Under the pieces are notes generated by a model that was not told the DNA's origin, searched no databases, and saw nothing but the letters and a program-made list of their open reading frames with translations. This document shows, piece by piece, positions 47,123 to 59,714 of a stretch of DNA of 64,000 bases. Position 1 is the stretch's first letter; the number at the start of each line of letters is the position of its first letter. Source of the DNA: Annulohypoxylon bovei var. microspora (taxonomy: Eukaryota; Ascomycota; Sordariomycetes; Xylariales; Hypoxylaceae); assembly GCA_022836615.1 (NCBI GenBank), contig MU405356.1, positions 1-64,000 of the forward strand, given 5' to 3'. Position numbers and translations under genes: made by a program.

Positions 47123-48424
47123 TCAAGCAAGCTTGACTCCCTGCCCCTGCTCCAGCCCGTGAAACCTCCCCTCCGCGCCCGTCTCGAATTCACCATCCTC
47201 GAACCGCCCCTTAGCCGCAGCCGTAGCCGCAGCAGCAGCAGCAGCGCGCCGTCTCTTATCCCTACTTTTGCGGCGATACAAGACCCCGAACCCCAGAAGC
47301 GAGAGCACGGCCGTCGCCGCAGCAGCGCCCATCAGGCCGGCGACCGCGCACCTAGACGCCAGCGCGCTGTCGCCGAAGATCGACACGTCCGCCCTCCCTA
47401 CGATCTGCGGAGTCGCCGAAGGCGTCAGCGATACAGTCACGGTATCCGTTTCCCTGAGCGTGACCGGGCACCCCATATCCGCGATGCCCAGCACTTCCTC
47501 CGTCCTCGCCTGCAGCCCGTCACCAGATCCAGAGCTAGAGCTAGAACTCGAACTCGAACTCGAACTGGCACTAGAACCAGAACCAGACCCAGCCGTACTC
47601 AGCACCAGCGGGAACACCTTGCGAAAGATAGTCGCCGCGTGCTCCGGGTCGGGGTCCTCGGGCACGTCCGCGGGCCAGGTGTACGCCTCGAAGGTGGTGG
47701 ACGTGGTGCCGCTCATGGTCGGCGTGGAGTACGCGGGGTCCCAGCTCATCCAGACGCGCGTCGTGCCCGTGCCCGTCAGCACGCTGCGGCACAGCCGCTG
47801 CGGGGCCTGCAGGTCGCCGTCGCCGGTCCGCGTCGCGCAGGCCCAGTCGCCGGGCGGGCAGCACCAGGCCTGGGGGTAGTACTCCTTATCGCCGTCGGGG
47901 CCCCTGGCCTCGAAGCCCCTCGCGTCGCGGACCACGTGCCGTAGCCCGCCCGCCGTGATCGTCGTGGTGCACGCGGTGGTCCAGCCCTCGAGGCAGTTGC
48001 CGCCGCCGAAGGCGACGGTCGACCCCTGGCCCTCGTCGTGGCTGTAGCTGGCGCCGTTGAGCTCGCCCCACTCGTTGTCGAAGAGGGCGAAGTAGTTCTG
48101 GGGCCAGCAGTCGGGGACGAAGCCGATGAGCTCGCCCATGCCCGGGTTGGCCTGGACGGCCATGCAGTGCTGGCCGGAGAGCGGGTGCGGGCTGTGGGCC
48201 GCCGTGTTCATGCTGTACGTGTAGTACGACACGCCGCGGCAGAACACCGACAGCGAGCACGAGTTCGGCATCTGCGACCCCGTCCCCGTGTCCGTGTCGC
48301 TGCGCGACCGGATCGGCGCGTACGGCGTCGTCTGCTCCGGCATGATGTACGTCGTCTCCGAGATTATCCCGTCGTCGCCGCGCGACGTTCGGGTCACGGC
48401 CGTCACGGCCGTCGCTGCCGTCAT
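47123..48424 (-). CDS. Unrecognised single-pass membrane protein with Cys-rich ectodomain
   Basis: A single exon of 433 residues. The N-terminal 290 residues are Thr- and Cys-rich (CSLSVFCRGVSYYTYS, NCLEGWTTACTTTITAG, YYPQAWCCPPGDWAC), which suggests a disulfide-bonded outer domain. Then come a Ser/Gly homopolymer linker (about 287-305), a transmembrane helix (about 360-382, AGLMGAAAATAVLSLLGFGV), a basic stop-transfer stretch YRRKSRDKRRR, an Ala run and a short acidic tail. This resembles fungal wall-sensor-like or mucin-type surface proteins in layout only. No signal peptide is visible. An in-frame TAG lies 18 bp upstream of the ATG, and it forms a possible acceptor (CGCTAG) for an undetected 5' exon. 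The gene is very GC-rich. Function unknown. Confidence 0.65.
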   Translation of the reverse strand: MTAATAVTAVTRTSRGDDGIISETTYIMPEQTTPYAPIRSRSDTDTGTGSQMPNSCSLSVFCRGVSYYTYSMNTAAHSPHPLSGQHCMAVQANPGMGELIGFVPDCWPQNYFALFDNEWGELNGASYSHDEGQGSTVAFGGGNCLEGWTTACTTTITAGGLRHVVRDARGFEARGPDGDKEYYPQAWCCPPGDWACATRTGDGDLQAPQRLCRSVLTGTGTTRVWMSWDPAYSTPTMSGTTSTTFEAYTWPADVPEDPDPEHAATIFRKVFPLVLSTAGSGSGSSASSSSSSSSSSSSGSGDGLQARTEEVLGIADMGCPVTLRETDTVTVSLTPSATPQIVGRADVSIFGDSALASRCAVAGLMGAAAATAVLSLLGFGVLYRRKSRDKRRRAAAAAAATAAAKGRFEDGEFETGAEGRFHGLEQGQGVKLA

Positions 48425-49396
48425 GGTGTCGGTGTCGGTCTAGCGGTTGATTTCAGTTTTAGTTTTCCCCGTAGTTCATTTTCTTACTTTAGAATATGGG
48501 TAGGAGTGGTAAATATCAGACAAGTATATGTCAGAATACCCATGTGCCCCCTAGACGGGTTTCTAACTAAAAAAAAGGGGCTAGATTACCCGTTGAAGAT
48601 GATAGGATCAAACGCTTGATTATTATCCGACTTGGGAATTCGATGTGTTTTACCATGCTATATATAACCTACATAAGTCGACTAGCACACCAGAGCAAAC
48701 ACGGGAGCAAGTACAGATTACGCTAGGAAGCGAATCTGGTGGCACGAGGGGAAGTCGAGATCCAGCAGTGTGTGCTCCTCGCACTCGCGAGTTTATAGAT
48801 GGCCGTGGAACTCCGGCATATTGAGTCGCAGGGGAAAACGTGTTTCGGGAAGCTGTCATTAGTAAAAAAAAAAACACGCCGATTTACGTCGTTCGAGGGC
48901 ACAATGAAATAGCTCATGGCATGGCTTTCGACCATGGCCATGTTACCGTAGCGCGTCATACTTCGCAAGCCAGTTGACTCGAAGTAGCCTGTCTTACGTC
49001 GTCACAGTACCCATTTCCGCATATTGTCAATATACCCGATCAAGTCGATCCCCGGCGTAGGACAGAGTCCACAGTATCATCGTTAATACCGAAGCTTACG
49101 TGGCGATTTTAAGAATCGTGACCCTCTACTCATGTAAGAGGTTAGTATCCCAGTATCTGATGGAATTGGGAATGCATTAGTCAGTCAGGTATGTTCGTGA
49201 ACCGGTCTCTATCGTACACGGTCCCATATTTGTTGCTGCTATTATACATCTTTGTACACTGTATAGTATCTGGAGTAGAGCAGCCCGAAAGTCGAGATCC
49301 GGCAGGCCATATCGCCAGGATCACAGATTATCGCTTCGTTGCTTGATAGTGTGCCGTTTTCACCGTTGACTAGATGAAGAGTGAGTCTTATACCGC
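48425..49396. other. Intergenic region
   Basis: Promoter of the membrane protein gene and 3' region of the MPP gene. Only short overlapping frames were seen. Confidence 0.5.
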
Positions 49397-51223
49397 TCAC
49401 CGTCTACCCAACCCCCATTTGAATATCTTGTCCTGGATCTCTTCCCAAGATGCCTGTTTCGCGACACTAAAAGGGTCCTGTACCTCTTGTAGCACCACAG
49501 TCGGGGAACCACTTCCCTTGCCGTTGTTCTGTACTAGTCCTCCCACGACCTCCTTCGCTACCCGACGTAAGTCATAGACGGTTAGGTTCTCTATTTTTTG
49601 GCACATCTCTTGCACCGGTATCTTACGCCCATGCACCTGTACCTGTCTGCCTAGGTCCTCCAATTCGACCATCCGGCTCTCGAGGTTCATCAGCAGGCTG
49701 GAGCGTAGCTGGTTCTTGGCGCGGTCGACTTCTTCTTGCTTCAGGCCCGCAAAGCCCGTGTCTATGGCAAGCGCCTTTAACTCCTGACACATGACATTAA
49801 GCATGTCTTGGGTGCGGCTAGGATGGCACTGGGCAGAGATGCCAAACAGTCCGGAATCCGTGTAAGAATGGTTGAAGGCCTGGCAAGACTCTACCCAATG
49901 GTACTGGTTTAAGACATTTGTATACAGCCTCGAATACATGCCCTTTCCGGGTCCACCGGCCGAGAAAGATCCGCCGCCGCCGAGAAGAGTGTTGAGTGTT
50001 GCAAGGGCATAGATATCATCCGATCCGATGGGTAATCCTTCAAAGGCGAGGTGGATGTAAGTGTGAGAGGGCTGGTTAGCGTTGATAGACAGAGGCTGCG
50101 GCGGAAGTGCAACGAAACCACCGGTGTAATGTGAAGGCATGGTGATTTGTTCCAAAGTTGGAGCGAAAGTTAGTGCATTGGAGACGGAAGCATTGCGGCT
50201 TGCGGAGGTAGAGAGGTTCTTGAAGAGTGGTATCCTTGACATTATACCAGATGATTGTGAAGAGGAAGATGGAGTAGATGATAGTGAAGAAGCTGAGACG
50301 TCGGCCTTGTCTGATGATAATGAATCGACAGATGTCTCTGATCCGGTCCGTGACAAGATGGGTTGTTCGGAACCCTTCATACCCCCGAAGAAGGTAGATG
50401 CCAGTTCTACAGCATCAGAGTGTGGGATGCCGGCAAAGGCCACGACAGTTCTTTCCGGGCGATAGAAGGTATCCCTATATGTGCGGAGAACTGAACTATT
50501 GATATCTGGTATGCGTTCCCTGGGAATTAACAGTGGATTACCCAGAGTGTTGCCCTTGAACGCAGCCATATGAACCAACTCGGGTATGATTAAGTCAGGT
50601 CTCTTCCATATCTCGCCGATCTCATATTCGGCTGTTAATAGTTCTCTATTAATTTCGTTTTCGGTAATTCGGGGATTTTGGATTGTATCAGCAAGAAGTT
50701 CGGTTGCTGTCGGGATGGTGGAGTTGAAGGTGGCGGCCTGGTACATGATAGACTCTCGGGACGAAACACATTGTACGTTCCCTCCTAGAGACTCGACTAT
50801 TTGTTGCATGTCTTCGGCGCTTTTATTCTCAGTTGACTGGAAAGCCATCCGATCAATAATATGGCTTACGCCACTTAAGTAATTGTTCTCAAATCTCGAC
50901 CCGCCTTCGATGTAAACGCCAACGCCGGAAAAAGATCCGGGAAGGGCTTCGGATGCCACGCGTACGCCATTTGGTAATGTTGTTATTTGGTCCAGATCTG
51001 TTGGTTCCTATTGATAGTCAGTCTACATGCTTGAGTCGAGTTGAGGGGCATAGAATGCAGAGTAGAGCATAGTAATACATAGTAGATCGCATACCTTCCC
51101 ACCCGGTATATCCACCGCGGTGGCTAATGAACGAGTCTGAAGTGGTCGAAATGACCTAGCGCTTGTTCGCGCAGAAGAGGCGATGCCTCTGTTCAGGTAT
51201 CTTGACAAGCGCGCGCGATACAT
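49397..51223 (-). CDS. MAS2: Mitochondrial processing peptidase alpha subunit
   Basis: Two exons (51223-51095 and 51007-49397) keep frame and give 579 residues. The N-terminus (MYRARLSRYLNRGIASSART) is Arg/Ser-rich without acids, a mitochondrial presequence. The protein binds presequences and presents them to the catalytic beta subunit in the matrix. The glycine-rich substrate loop is GGGGSFSAGGPGKGMYSRLY. The zinc motif position reads HIIDR in place of HxxEH, as expected for the non-catalytic alpha subunit. A Ser-rich low-complexity insert (SETSVDSLSSDKADVSASS...) lies near residues 265-310 between the two M16-type halves. The protein is somewhat longer than yeast Mas2 because of this insert. 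It is divergent from the methyltransferase gene. Confidence 0.94.
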
Positions 51224-51650
51224 GTTGGCGGCATTGGATTTGTGAAATTATAGAATAGGCAAATTGACAAATTGACAAAGTGACGACAGAAAAGTTCAAG
51301 AAATGGAGCTTATCATTTTATCGATCGTATCTAACGGAAAAGTTTGGATGTGGGTCTTTTCGTTAAAGATGTTAGTCATCTTGGCAACCGTATTTTATGG
51401 AATTTCTGCATATGCCCTGCCCCTCCATTCTACTCACACCATCCTGTGAATTTATTACCAAAGCATAACACTATAATGAAGCGCGCGTAGACTAGATTCG
51501 ATTACAATGACACTTCAATTATAGCCAACAACTCAATATGTTCCTCTTACACAGTTGACGCAGTTGACAGATTTCGATTGATATATAACACAATCTAGTC
51601 ACTCTAGCTAACCTTCCAAGCTGTCTTTAAAAAGCCCAAGTGAATCTACC
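51224..51650. other. Short divergent promoter of MPP alpha and EFM4-like genes
   Basis: This 427-bp interval separates two divergent start codons, so both promoters must overlap here. A run of short repeats (AAATTGACAAATTGACAAAGTGAC) lies at about 51,260-51,285. Confidence 0.5.
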
Positions 51651-52535
51651 ATGTCCAAGCCAATCCACCTCGAGCCCTCTGAGCTAGGCACGAAGGAATA
51701 GTATGGAAGCTCCTCTATACATATTTATATCTTCTCTCAATATCAGTCAGCTAACAAACTACAAACCCAAAGCTGGGACAGCCTCTACACGACCGAGCTG
51801 ACCAACCACACACACAACCCCACCGACACCGGCACCGTGTGGTTCGACGACTCCGACGCCGAAACCAAGCTCATCGAATTCCTCAGCTCTCCCACGCACG
51901 ACCTCGGGCTCTCCCCAGCCACCTCCACGTTTCTAGACCTCGGCACCGGCAACGGGTCGCTCCTCTTCGGGCTGCGGGACGCGGGGTGGATGGGGCGCAT
52001 GCTAGGAGTCGACTACTCGCGGCAGAGCGTCGAGTTCGCGCGGCGCCTAGCCCAGGCGCGGTGCTCTCCCGAGTCGTCCTCGGACCCGGATTCGTCGCAC
52101 GACGAAGAGGAAGACGAGCCGCCGATTTCCTTCCTCGAGCACGACATCCTCCAGACACCTCCTACCGCCCTGCTCACCAGCTCCCAGTCGCAAGGTTGGG
52201 ACGTCGTGTTAGACAAGGGGACCTTCGACGCCATATCCCTGTCCTCCGAAACCTCCCCCGCGACGGGCCGGCGCGTCGTCGAGTCCTACCGATCGAAGAT
52301 AACGCCGCTGGTGCGCGAAGGGGGTCTATTCCTCGTCACAAGCTGCAACTGGACCGAGGCCGAGCTGCAGGGCTGGTTCGAGGGTGCCGCTAAGGAAGAA
52401 GAAAACGAGGAGACGAGGAGATGGCGGTTCGAGCAGGTCGGCAGAGTCGAGTACCCTAGCTTTAGCTTTGGCGGCGTCAAGGGGCAGACTATTAGTAGCT
52501 TGTGCTTTAGAAAGGTGAGGAATACCGAAAGCTAG
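51651..52535 (+). CDS. EFM4: Protein-lysine N-methyltransferase, EFM4-like
   Basis: Two exons (51651-51700 and 51773-52535) keep frame and give 270 residues. The tiny first exon encodes MSKPIHLEPSELGTKEY and joins to WDSLYTTEL, the expected start of the family. The SAM-binding motif I is FLDLGTGNGSLLFGL, the acidic end of the second strand is GVDYSRQSVEFA, and post-I is VVLDKGTFDAISLS. Yeast Efm4 methylates a lysine of elongation factor eEF1A. An acidic insert (SSSDPDSSHDEEEDEPP) after the second strand is a species-specific embellishment. Ends with FRKVRNTES. Confidence 0.88.
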
Positions 52536-53065
52536 CATTCGAGTACTACTAGTTACTACAAACATAGACACGGCAGTGTGGCAGTTGTAACCGAAAGAAA
52601 GGAAAAAAGATACCCCTAGTAGTGAAATACAACACGAATAAAACAACAAGAGTATTACTGTAAAATTTGATTTGGGTTGACTGAGATCTATTAAACTCAT
52701 CATGATTTTTTTTCGTTCTTTTTATCTTACACGCACCAGGCAACTTTGCCAGGATGATGATTAGCCCGTCCGGACTTCTGTGGCTCTCAATGACCTTCTA
52801 TAGGAGCTTGTGTAACTTTCAAGTCCCATTTACAGGCTAAATGCCGAGCAGAACACAAACCTCCAAAAAATGCATGACGACCGTGTGCGTGCCTCCCATA
52901 CGTCTTTCTGATCTACGAACCCTCAAAAATAATAGGTTCTTAAGGACTTCTTTGTACGAACTAGGGCGCTAGACAAGTTCGGGATAGCTATCTCGCGAGA
53001 GCGTGCAATTGGGACACTCTAGGACGTGGTCGCACGTTGGGAAGAGTTCTCTTTAAGTGTCTCAT
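52536..53065. other. Convergent intergenic region
   Basis: Lies between the EFM4-like and PP2A scaffold stops. Nothing supportable was seen. Confidence 0.5.
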
Positions 53066-55328
53066 CTACGGCGACGTGTTCATAGGCTCTCCACCCATCC
53101 CGGGAATCCCTGCTAACGCGGTCGTGGCGAAGTAGCGCACATCCACATCCTCGTCCTTCTGCAATTTCTCTAAGCTTGGCAAGATCCGCTGTTGGAGAAG
53201 CTCGGTCGCGCGCGGGGACGGTGTGGTAGACGTAGTCGGGGTTCCGGCTTTTTCTAAGCTGTAGATCGTGCCCTCCTCCGGAAGTCGCTTCAGAACGTCG
53301 ATAAGTACGGCGTACGTCTTCGCCACGTTGAAGCGGATGTTAGGGATGTCATCCTCGACCAGCTTCTCCAGCATAGGGAGAATCGATTTCCCGATAACAT
53401 CCAGGCTAACAACAGTAGCCAGAGTCTATAAATGGTTAGAATCCGTAAAGAAATCCCTAGATACAGCAAGGGTACTTACCGAAATGGCGAAGCAAGTCGT
53501 CATTCGGTACAAATAATTCGGGTGAGAGCCCATAGCCATCACCTTGGGAATTATTGCCTCGCTGGCCCACTCGACACCGAAGACTTCGGTAAGCTTCTTT
53601 AGGTTATGGGTTGCAGCTTCTCGGATGGAGAAAACGGTGTCTCCGAGCCAACCCATGCACAACGAACTCAACTTCTCGTCGAAGAACTTGACGCCCAGCT
53701 GGCTAGCGAGAAGAGGGATGTACTCGATGATAGCGAGTCGAACTCTCCATTGCTTGTCTTCTGCGAGTTGCACGATGGCCGGTAGTAGTGATTGGGAAAG
53801 CAAGTCGATGCCGATAACTGAAGAGTGTTAGAATACCGATTTTTTATGACCAGGGAGTTGTAGTGGTATATACCTTGGTTGACAAGTTCAAGCTTGGAAA
53901 TGATGTGAAGGCGCACTTCGGGGAACTCGTCCTTCAGCATCTGCAAAAACATGGGGAGGAGGTGGTCGATAGTCCTATCAAATATTAGTAATTTGGGATT
54001 CCAGGAATACTAAATAATATAACCTACTCTTGTTTGCCCAGGATGGGTGCTAGTCCGCTGATCTGGGTGCCAAGAGCGGCACGAACGTGCTGGGATGTGT
54101 CGGAGACAAGGTCCTCGATAGAACTCATGATCTCGTTGAGCAGGGTCGTCCTATCGACCAAGGTGCAGAAACCAGGGATCTGGCCAGCGATGGCAGTTCG
54201 AACCTCAGCCTCGTTGTCTTTCAAAAGTTTGACGAACGAAGGTACTAGATCTCTCGTGACTACTTCCTCGTCTACAGCCTTCGCAATCTGCATCACCCAT
54301 CATTAGTATAGGTCATGTAAAACGTAAATCGGAGTCTATACCTTCTCAAATCTATCGGCAATCATATACCGAACCCTCCAGCTCTTGTCCTCTATCAGGT
54401 TACGTAAAGACGTGAGCAAGACTCCGTGACTTCCTTGTTGCTCCTTGGGCACGACTTCGGCAATGGAAACGAGGATTTCCACCGTCAGTAATCGGACACT
54501 ATCCTGATCGTCTTGTGCAAGGTGTTGGAAAAGGGGTATCATTTCTTCGACGACAATAGCAGCGGGCATCTCCTTCACAAATTTGGCCATGTTGGTAGCA
54601 GATTGTCTTCGCACCATGGGTGTCTCATCGTGTACTAGGAGACCGAATTGTTGGCGAAGTTGTTCCTGGACAGGCGGGGAGACTTTCTTGTAAGGTGTAG
54701 TGTATAGCCCACACCCGGACACTTTAGACGTGAACCAGTCTGCCTTGGAGAGTCGGATAGTTAACGGGATGAAGTATTCTTCAACCTGTTGGGACGAAAG
54801 TTCGTTGCAGATCTTGTTGAGGGATTCGACGGCCTGCGGGGAAATGTTAGTAGAGTAGACGATAGTAATTATTTGCGAGACGGTTAGGACGGACCTTATC
54901 CCGAACGACGGGCTCTTCGATAGCTGCGAGATTCTCGAGGGGGGAAAGGAGGACGTGGCCATACTGAGGGCCACCGACGTATTCAATAAAACTGCCCAGC
55001 TCTTCGCTCAGGGCTACGAGAACTTCATCTTCATCTTCGACCGACTCTGATTCTGGGGTTAGACCTGTTCTGAGTTGGAGCGCGGGGATCGCTATCTGAC
55101 CATCTAAAAAGGGAATGAGTTCGTCACGAGTGCGCTCTGCACCTAGAGCAAGCGCAATTGTCGAGAGACGATGGATGGCGTTCAATCGTAGAAGAACATC
55201 GTCGTGCTGTAAACAAAGTCAGAAGTTGATGTACTAGTGCATCGGCTAGGTCACCGCCTTACCTTTAATTCATCTATGAGCACGGCGATGGGGTAAAGCT
55301 CATCGTTCGCATTTGGCGCGTCAGCCAT
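53066..55328 (-). CDS. TPD3: Protein phosphatase 2A scaffold subunit A (PR65), HEAT repeats
   Basis: Seven exons (55328-55263, 55206-54895, 54833-54342, 54287-54028, 53974-53874, 53817-53480, 53425-53066) all keep frame and give 642 residues. The start is MADAPNANDELYPIAVLIDELK, and the chain is built of about 15 HEAT repeats of roughly 39 residues. Typical ones are LLTSLRNLIEDKSWRVRYMI, LLPAIVQLAEDKQWRVRLAI and MLEKLVEDDIPNIRFNVAKT. The horseshoe holds the catalytic C and regulatory B subunits of the phosphatase. The second intron's donor is GTCCGT and the others are near consensus. The final 50 residues carry a Thr/Ser-Pro insertion (TPTTSTTPSPRA) before the last repeat. It is a core gene of usual size. 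Confidence 0.94.
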
Positions 55329-57054
55329 GTTGGGATACAGTTATTCAGTCCTAGGTACGAGGGAATTAAGATAGCGTCGAGCCGGCAAGTAACAAAAAAA
55401 AACCGGCTAGGTTGCGCTGCTGATCGCGTGGGTTGGAGGTGGTGGTAGTGGTGGAGTGATGCAATGAGAGTTAGGTCGATGTCGGGTCAATTTGGCGACT
55501 TGGGAACCGGATACAAAGATCGACGTCGCTCGTGCTCCGACACCGAAAATAAATATCGAACTCGCCAAGAAAAATGATTTTATCTTAGGTCTGTATGTAG
55601 GTTCGTCTATTTACCGTTGATTTCGGTTTACTAATTAGATCATCGAGGGGTATCATCAAGTATGGAGGTTCGCTTTGGTGTGCTGTGGATTGTGTTGTGA
55701 TCAAGAGAAAGATGCTTTTGGTGGAAATAGGTTTAACGTGGGCTGGAGCTTTACTTGCCAAGGTTACCTCAGGTATGGCTTGTGAGAGATAACAAGGGGG
55801 GCTAGTCTGCTAAATATGTGGCTTAGGCGCCTGTGACGAGATTGAAATCTCTGTTACCTTCGCACCTCCTTCTGCTTCTTCAGGCTCCTGCCACCATTAT
55901 GCCACAGCTGTTCCATATTTTAGATTTTAGCCCCTGTATTACATACATGCACTCCCCCGCTCTAGGTAATCTGATCCACAAGTTGTCACGTTCTGCACCC
56001 CTGAATGTTTCTATATCAGTTATATGTATCTACCGTATCTAACTCTTTGTACCACGATGGTATATTATGTGACGTCTACTATTCTCTTTTTTTCTTAGTA
56101 ACAAGTACATAAATAATTACATGTAACTACATGTAGCTATAATTAGTCCATCGTGTTTACTTCAAATGCAGTTTTATACAAAACTAGGCAATCTAGTCCA
56201 TGAGGCTTTAATTATACCTAGATACAAGAAACACTAGTGTATGTATGTAGGTCTCTTTCAGGTTGGTATAGCTCATACCTTCAAAATTGATCCGGACTGT
56301 AATAGTGGTAAGCTGTGATGTCACTTCAAAGCTCCATCTATATTAGACGGGCAATTTGTTAGGTCTGACGAATTTATCGGATTCCCGACCTGCGAATTAG
56401 AGAAAAGGGGTCAGATATGGATTCAGTTGATTGGGGGGATCATGAATTCTATATCTTGTTTTAGTGATGTAAGAGACAGATGTGACCTTAGTTGCTGCAC
56501 ATGAGATATCACAATGGGATCTGTCTGTGCTTTATGGGGCAACATTCCTGGTAAGATGATATTTCTTGTCGAAGAAGCTCAAAAGTTTCTCCTATCAAGA
56601 CATCTTTACAGAAGTATGCATTTCTAGAAGTGTTTAATATGATATGGTATTATAGATGTCTTTTGTAATACAGGGCTGGCTCTTTGTCTATTAGTACTAA
56701 TAGCAACTTTTGTTAGTTTTGGGAGGCGATATCACTAGAAACTGAGAAGTGCTTCCAATAATTAACTGAAGGGTTCTCCATCACGAAATGTGGCTGGTGC
56801 TTAGAGGTACATGTCTACTTACAGAGAATTCTATAACTGTACCTAGGTACCTAACGATAAGCTTTGACCCCTGAACCGAATAATAACAAGGTATTGCATA
56901 ATGCGATATTCATGGTGGGGTTGTAAACTGCAACGCAAATGAATTTCTGAAATCGCTGGTGACTCAAATCAACAATATTTCCCAACCAACGAATTGCGCA
57001 AGTCTCCCTGGTCTCTAGGCTCTTGATCGACCCTTCGAAAGGGCCATATATAAG
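55329..57054. other. Intergenic region, divergent promoters of PP2A-A and PheRS beta
   Basis: No supported gene. A GTGGT-rich run lies at about 55,435-55,455 and TACCTAGGTA at 56,840-56,849. Several short frames overlap without coding character. Confidence 0.45.
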
Positions 57055-58960
57055 ATGCCTACCATATCTGTCGATAAATATGACCTCTACGAGGCCCTGG
57101 GTCAACAGTGCGTGACCCCTCTGCCCCTCTTCTGACACAGCCTGAATATCAATTTCACCCCGCTAACACACGACGACATGTAGGTACACGACCGAGGAGT
57201 TCGAAGAGCTGTGTTTCGAGTTTGGCATTGAGCTAGACGAGGACACCGAGAATGAGGAGAGACCTATCGTGGATGGCGTACAAGAACCTCCCCAGCTCAA
57301 GATCGAGATCCCCGCCAACCGATATGACATGCTTTGCTTCGAGGGCATATCCCTCATGCTCAACATCTTCCGGGGAAAGCAGCCTACTCCCAACTTCAGA
57401 TTGGCACAGCCTGCTAGTGGAGATATAGAGACCATCACCGTCCTCGAAGATACTACACAGGTGCGGCCGCTGGTCGCCTGCGCCATCTTGCGCAATATCA
57501 AGTTCACTCAAAAAAGCTATGACTCCTTCATTGCCTTGCAAGACAAATTACACCAGAACCTCGCACGGAATCGTACACTGGTAGCAATCGGAACCCATGA
57601 TCTAGACACCATTAAGGGCCCATTCACATACGAGGCGCGCCCGCCGAAGGACATCAGCTTCGTGCCGCTCAACCAAACCAAGAGTATGAACGGAGAGGAG
57701 CTTATGGCCTTCTACGAGAAAGACCGACATCTAGGGCGATATCTACATATCATCAAGGACAAGCCAGTATATCCTGTAATCTACGACGCAAATAGAACAG
57801 TCTGCTCGCTACCACCCATCATCAACGGCGACCACTCCAAGATCAAACTTAGCAGCACGAACATCTTCATAGAATGTACTGCTACGGACAAGACTAAGCT
57901 AGAAATCGTCATCAACATGATGGTGACCATGTTCTCCGCCTACGCCGCCGAGCCCTTCACTGTCGAGCCCGTCAAGGTCATATCCGACCACAACGGGCAG
58001 ACACGAATAACCCCCAACCTCTCGTCGCGCACCGATACGGTCGAGGTCGACTACCTGAACGGCTGTCTCGGGCTCTCCGAGTCAGCCGAGAGCATCAGCA
58101 CGCTCCTCTCGAAGATGGCGCTGAGCGCGAAGCCCTCGAGCACAGACCCGAGCGGCGCGATCGAAGTCACGATACCCCCGATGCGCGCCGACATCCTGCA
58201 GAGGTGCGACGTGATGGAGGATCTCGGCATCGCCTACGGCTTCAACCGGCTGCCCCGCATAACCGTGACCAAGACGGTCGGCGCGCCACTGACCCTCAAC
58301 AAGCTCGCGGACATCGTGCGGCTCGAGTGCGGCATGGCCGGGTGGTCCGAGGTCATGCCCCTGATCCTGTGCAGCCACGACGAGAACTTCGCCTGGCTCA
58401 ACCGCAAGGACGACGGCAAGACCGCCGTGCGCCTCGCGAACCCCAAGACCGCCGAGTACCAGATCGTGCGCACGTCGCTGGTCCCCGGCCTGCTGAAGAC
58501 CATCCGCGAGAACAAGGGCCACAGCGTGCCGATCCGCGTCTTCGAGACCTCCGACGTCGTCTTCAAGGACCCCGCCGCCGAGCGCCGCGCCCGCAACGAG
58601 CGCCACTTCGCCGCCGCCTGGTACGGCAAGGCCTCCGGCTTCGAGGAGGTCCACGGCCTGCTCGACCGCGTCATGGCCATGCTGCGCCAGGCCTTCCTCG
58701 CCCACGAGGAGGGCCTCTCCGGCAAGGAGATCGGCTTCGCCGTCACCGCCGCCCCCCAGAAGCGCGACGGCTACTGGCTCGAGCCCGTCGACGACGAGCC
58801 CACCTTCTTCCCCGGCCGCGCCGCCGCCGTCTACGCGCGCCTCGGCGGCAAGACCGCTCGTATCGGGGAGTTCGGCATCCTCCACCCGAGCGTGCTAGAG
58901 AACTTCGAGCTGAAATACCCCGTCAGCACGCTGGAGGTGAATCTGGAGGTCTTCTTATAA
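57055..58960 (+). CDS. FRS1: Cytosolic phenylalanyl-tRNA synthetase beta subunit
   Basis: Two exons (57055-57107 and 57184-58960) keep frame and give 609 residues, the eukaryotic size. The first exon encodes MPTISVDKYDLYEALGQ and splices with a GTGCGT donor. The subunit forms the alpha2-beta2 enzyme that charges tRNA-Phe and edits mischarged tyrosine in the beta B3/B4 domain. Blocks include IEIPANRYDMLCFEGIS, the editing region VYPVIYDANRTVCSLPPIIN, the B5 region VTIPPMRADILQRCDVMEDLGIAYGF (shown here as one continuous block of 26 residues at about 320-345 abbreviated to its key residues R, D, E and G), and a C-terminal IGEFGILHPSVLENFEL. Third positions become almost entirely G/C from about 58,000 on, which suggests strong expression or biased gene conversion. 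Confidence 0.95.
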
Positions 58961-59714
58961 ATAGGAAGGAGATGCGGAAATATTGATGTGGATGTGGAGG
59001 CGAGGGTGGAGATGGACGTGGCTTGGAGTTAGTTACACACCTACTTGAGTGGCTAGCTAGCTAGTAGAATTGCCATACCATTGACGGTAAAAAAGATTAA
59101 AGAGAAAAGAGACGATGGATATGAAGGGAGCGTAGGTAAAGAGACCTAGCTGAATAGACAGGAGGAATGAACACCTGGACTGGCCCTATGAAATGTGAAA
59201 CCCCCAACTTGATGTTTGCTTGTGATTTGTATACTATCTTCCACGATTCTAAATAGGTATTTCCCCCCTTCACAAGATGACGTCTCCACTGAGTTGTTTC
59301 CAGTTGCTGCGACGATTCCCCTGACTACATGGCATATGCACACATAATAAAACAGCATATACCTAGTTACTACTACACCAACGCGACGCAGCTTAGATCG
59401 ACTTCGTATTTATTAGTTCTTGCTCTCGTCCTCATTCTTCCCCCGGTTCTACGTCTCTCACCACTCGCCTCTTACTCTCCATCTTCACCCCTACCTCTAT
59501 CTCCATGTTCGTATCATCTACACCGCAACAACAATTCATACCAGTCCAAGTCCAGATTCGTAACAATATTCACGTTTCGGTTTGTTTCATTTCATTTCGT
59601 ATTCCGTATTTCATAATCAACCCTACCCGCCTGTCTGCTTTCCCACCTGTCCTCTAGGACTACGTTACACCTCAAGACCGCCAAACCGGCCACTTAACCA
59701 CTGAGCCAGGCAGG
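58961..59714. other. Convergent intergenic region
   Basis: Lies between the PheRS beta and myotubularin stops. A C/T-rich tract on the plus strand (about 59,400-59,520) is the 3' region of one or both genes. No gene was seen. Confidence 0.5.

Noticed and set aside
47159..48619. Plus-strand frames opposite the membrane protein (47,159-47,944, 47,268-47,879, 48,038-48,619)
   Set aside because: Arg-rich and repetitive translation typical of antisense to GC-rich coding DNA. The minus-strand frame has a coherent membrane protein layout.
58082..58986. Frames of up to 267 codons overlapping the PheRS beta gene
   Set aside because: They are low-complexity shadows of a highly conserved synthetase.
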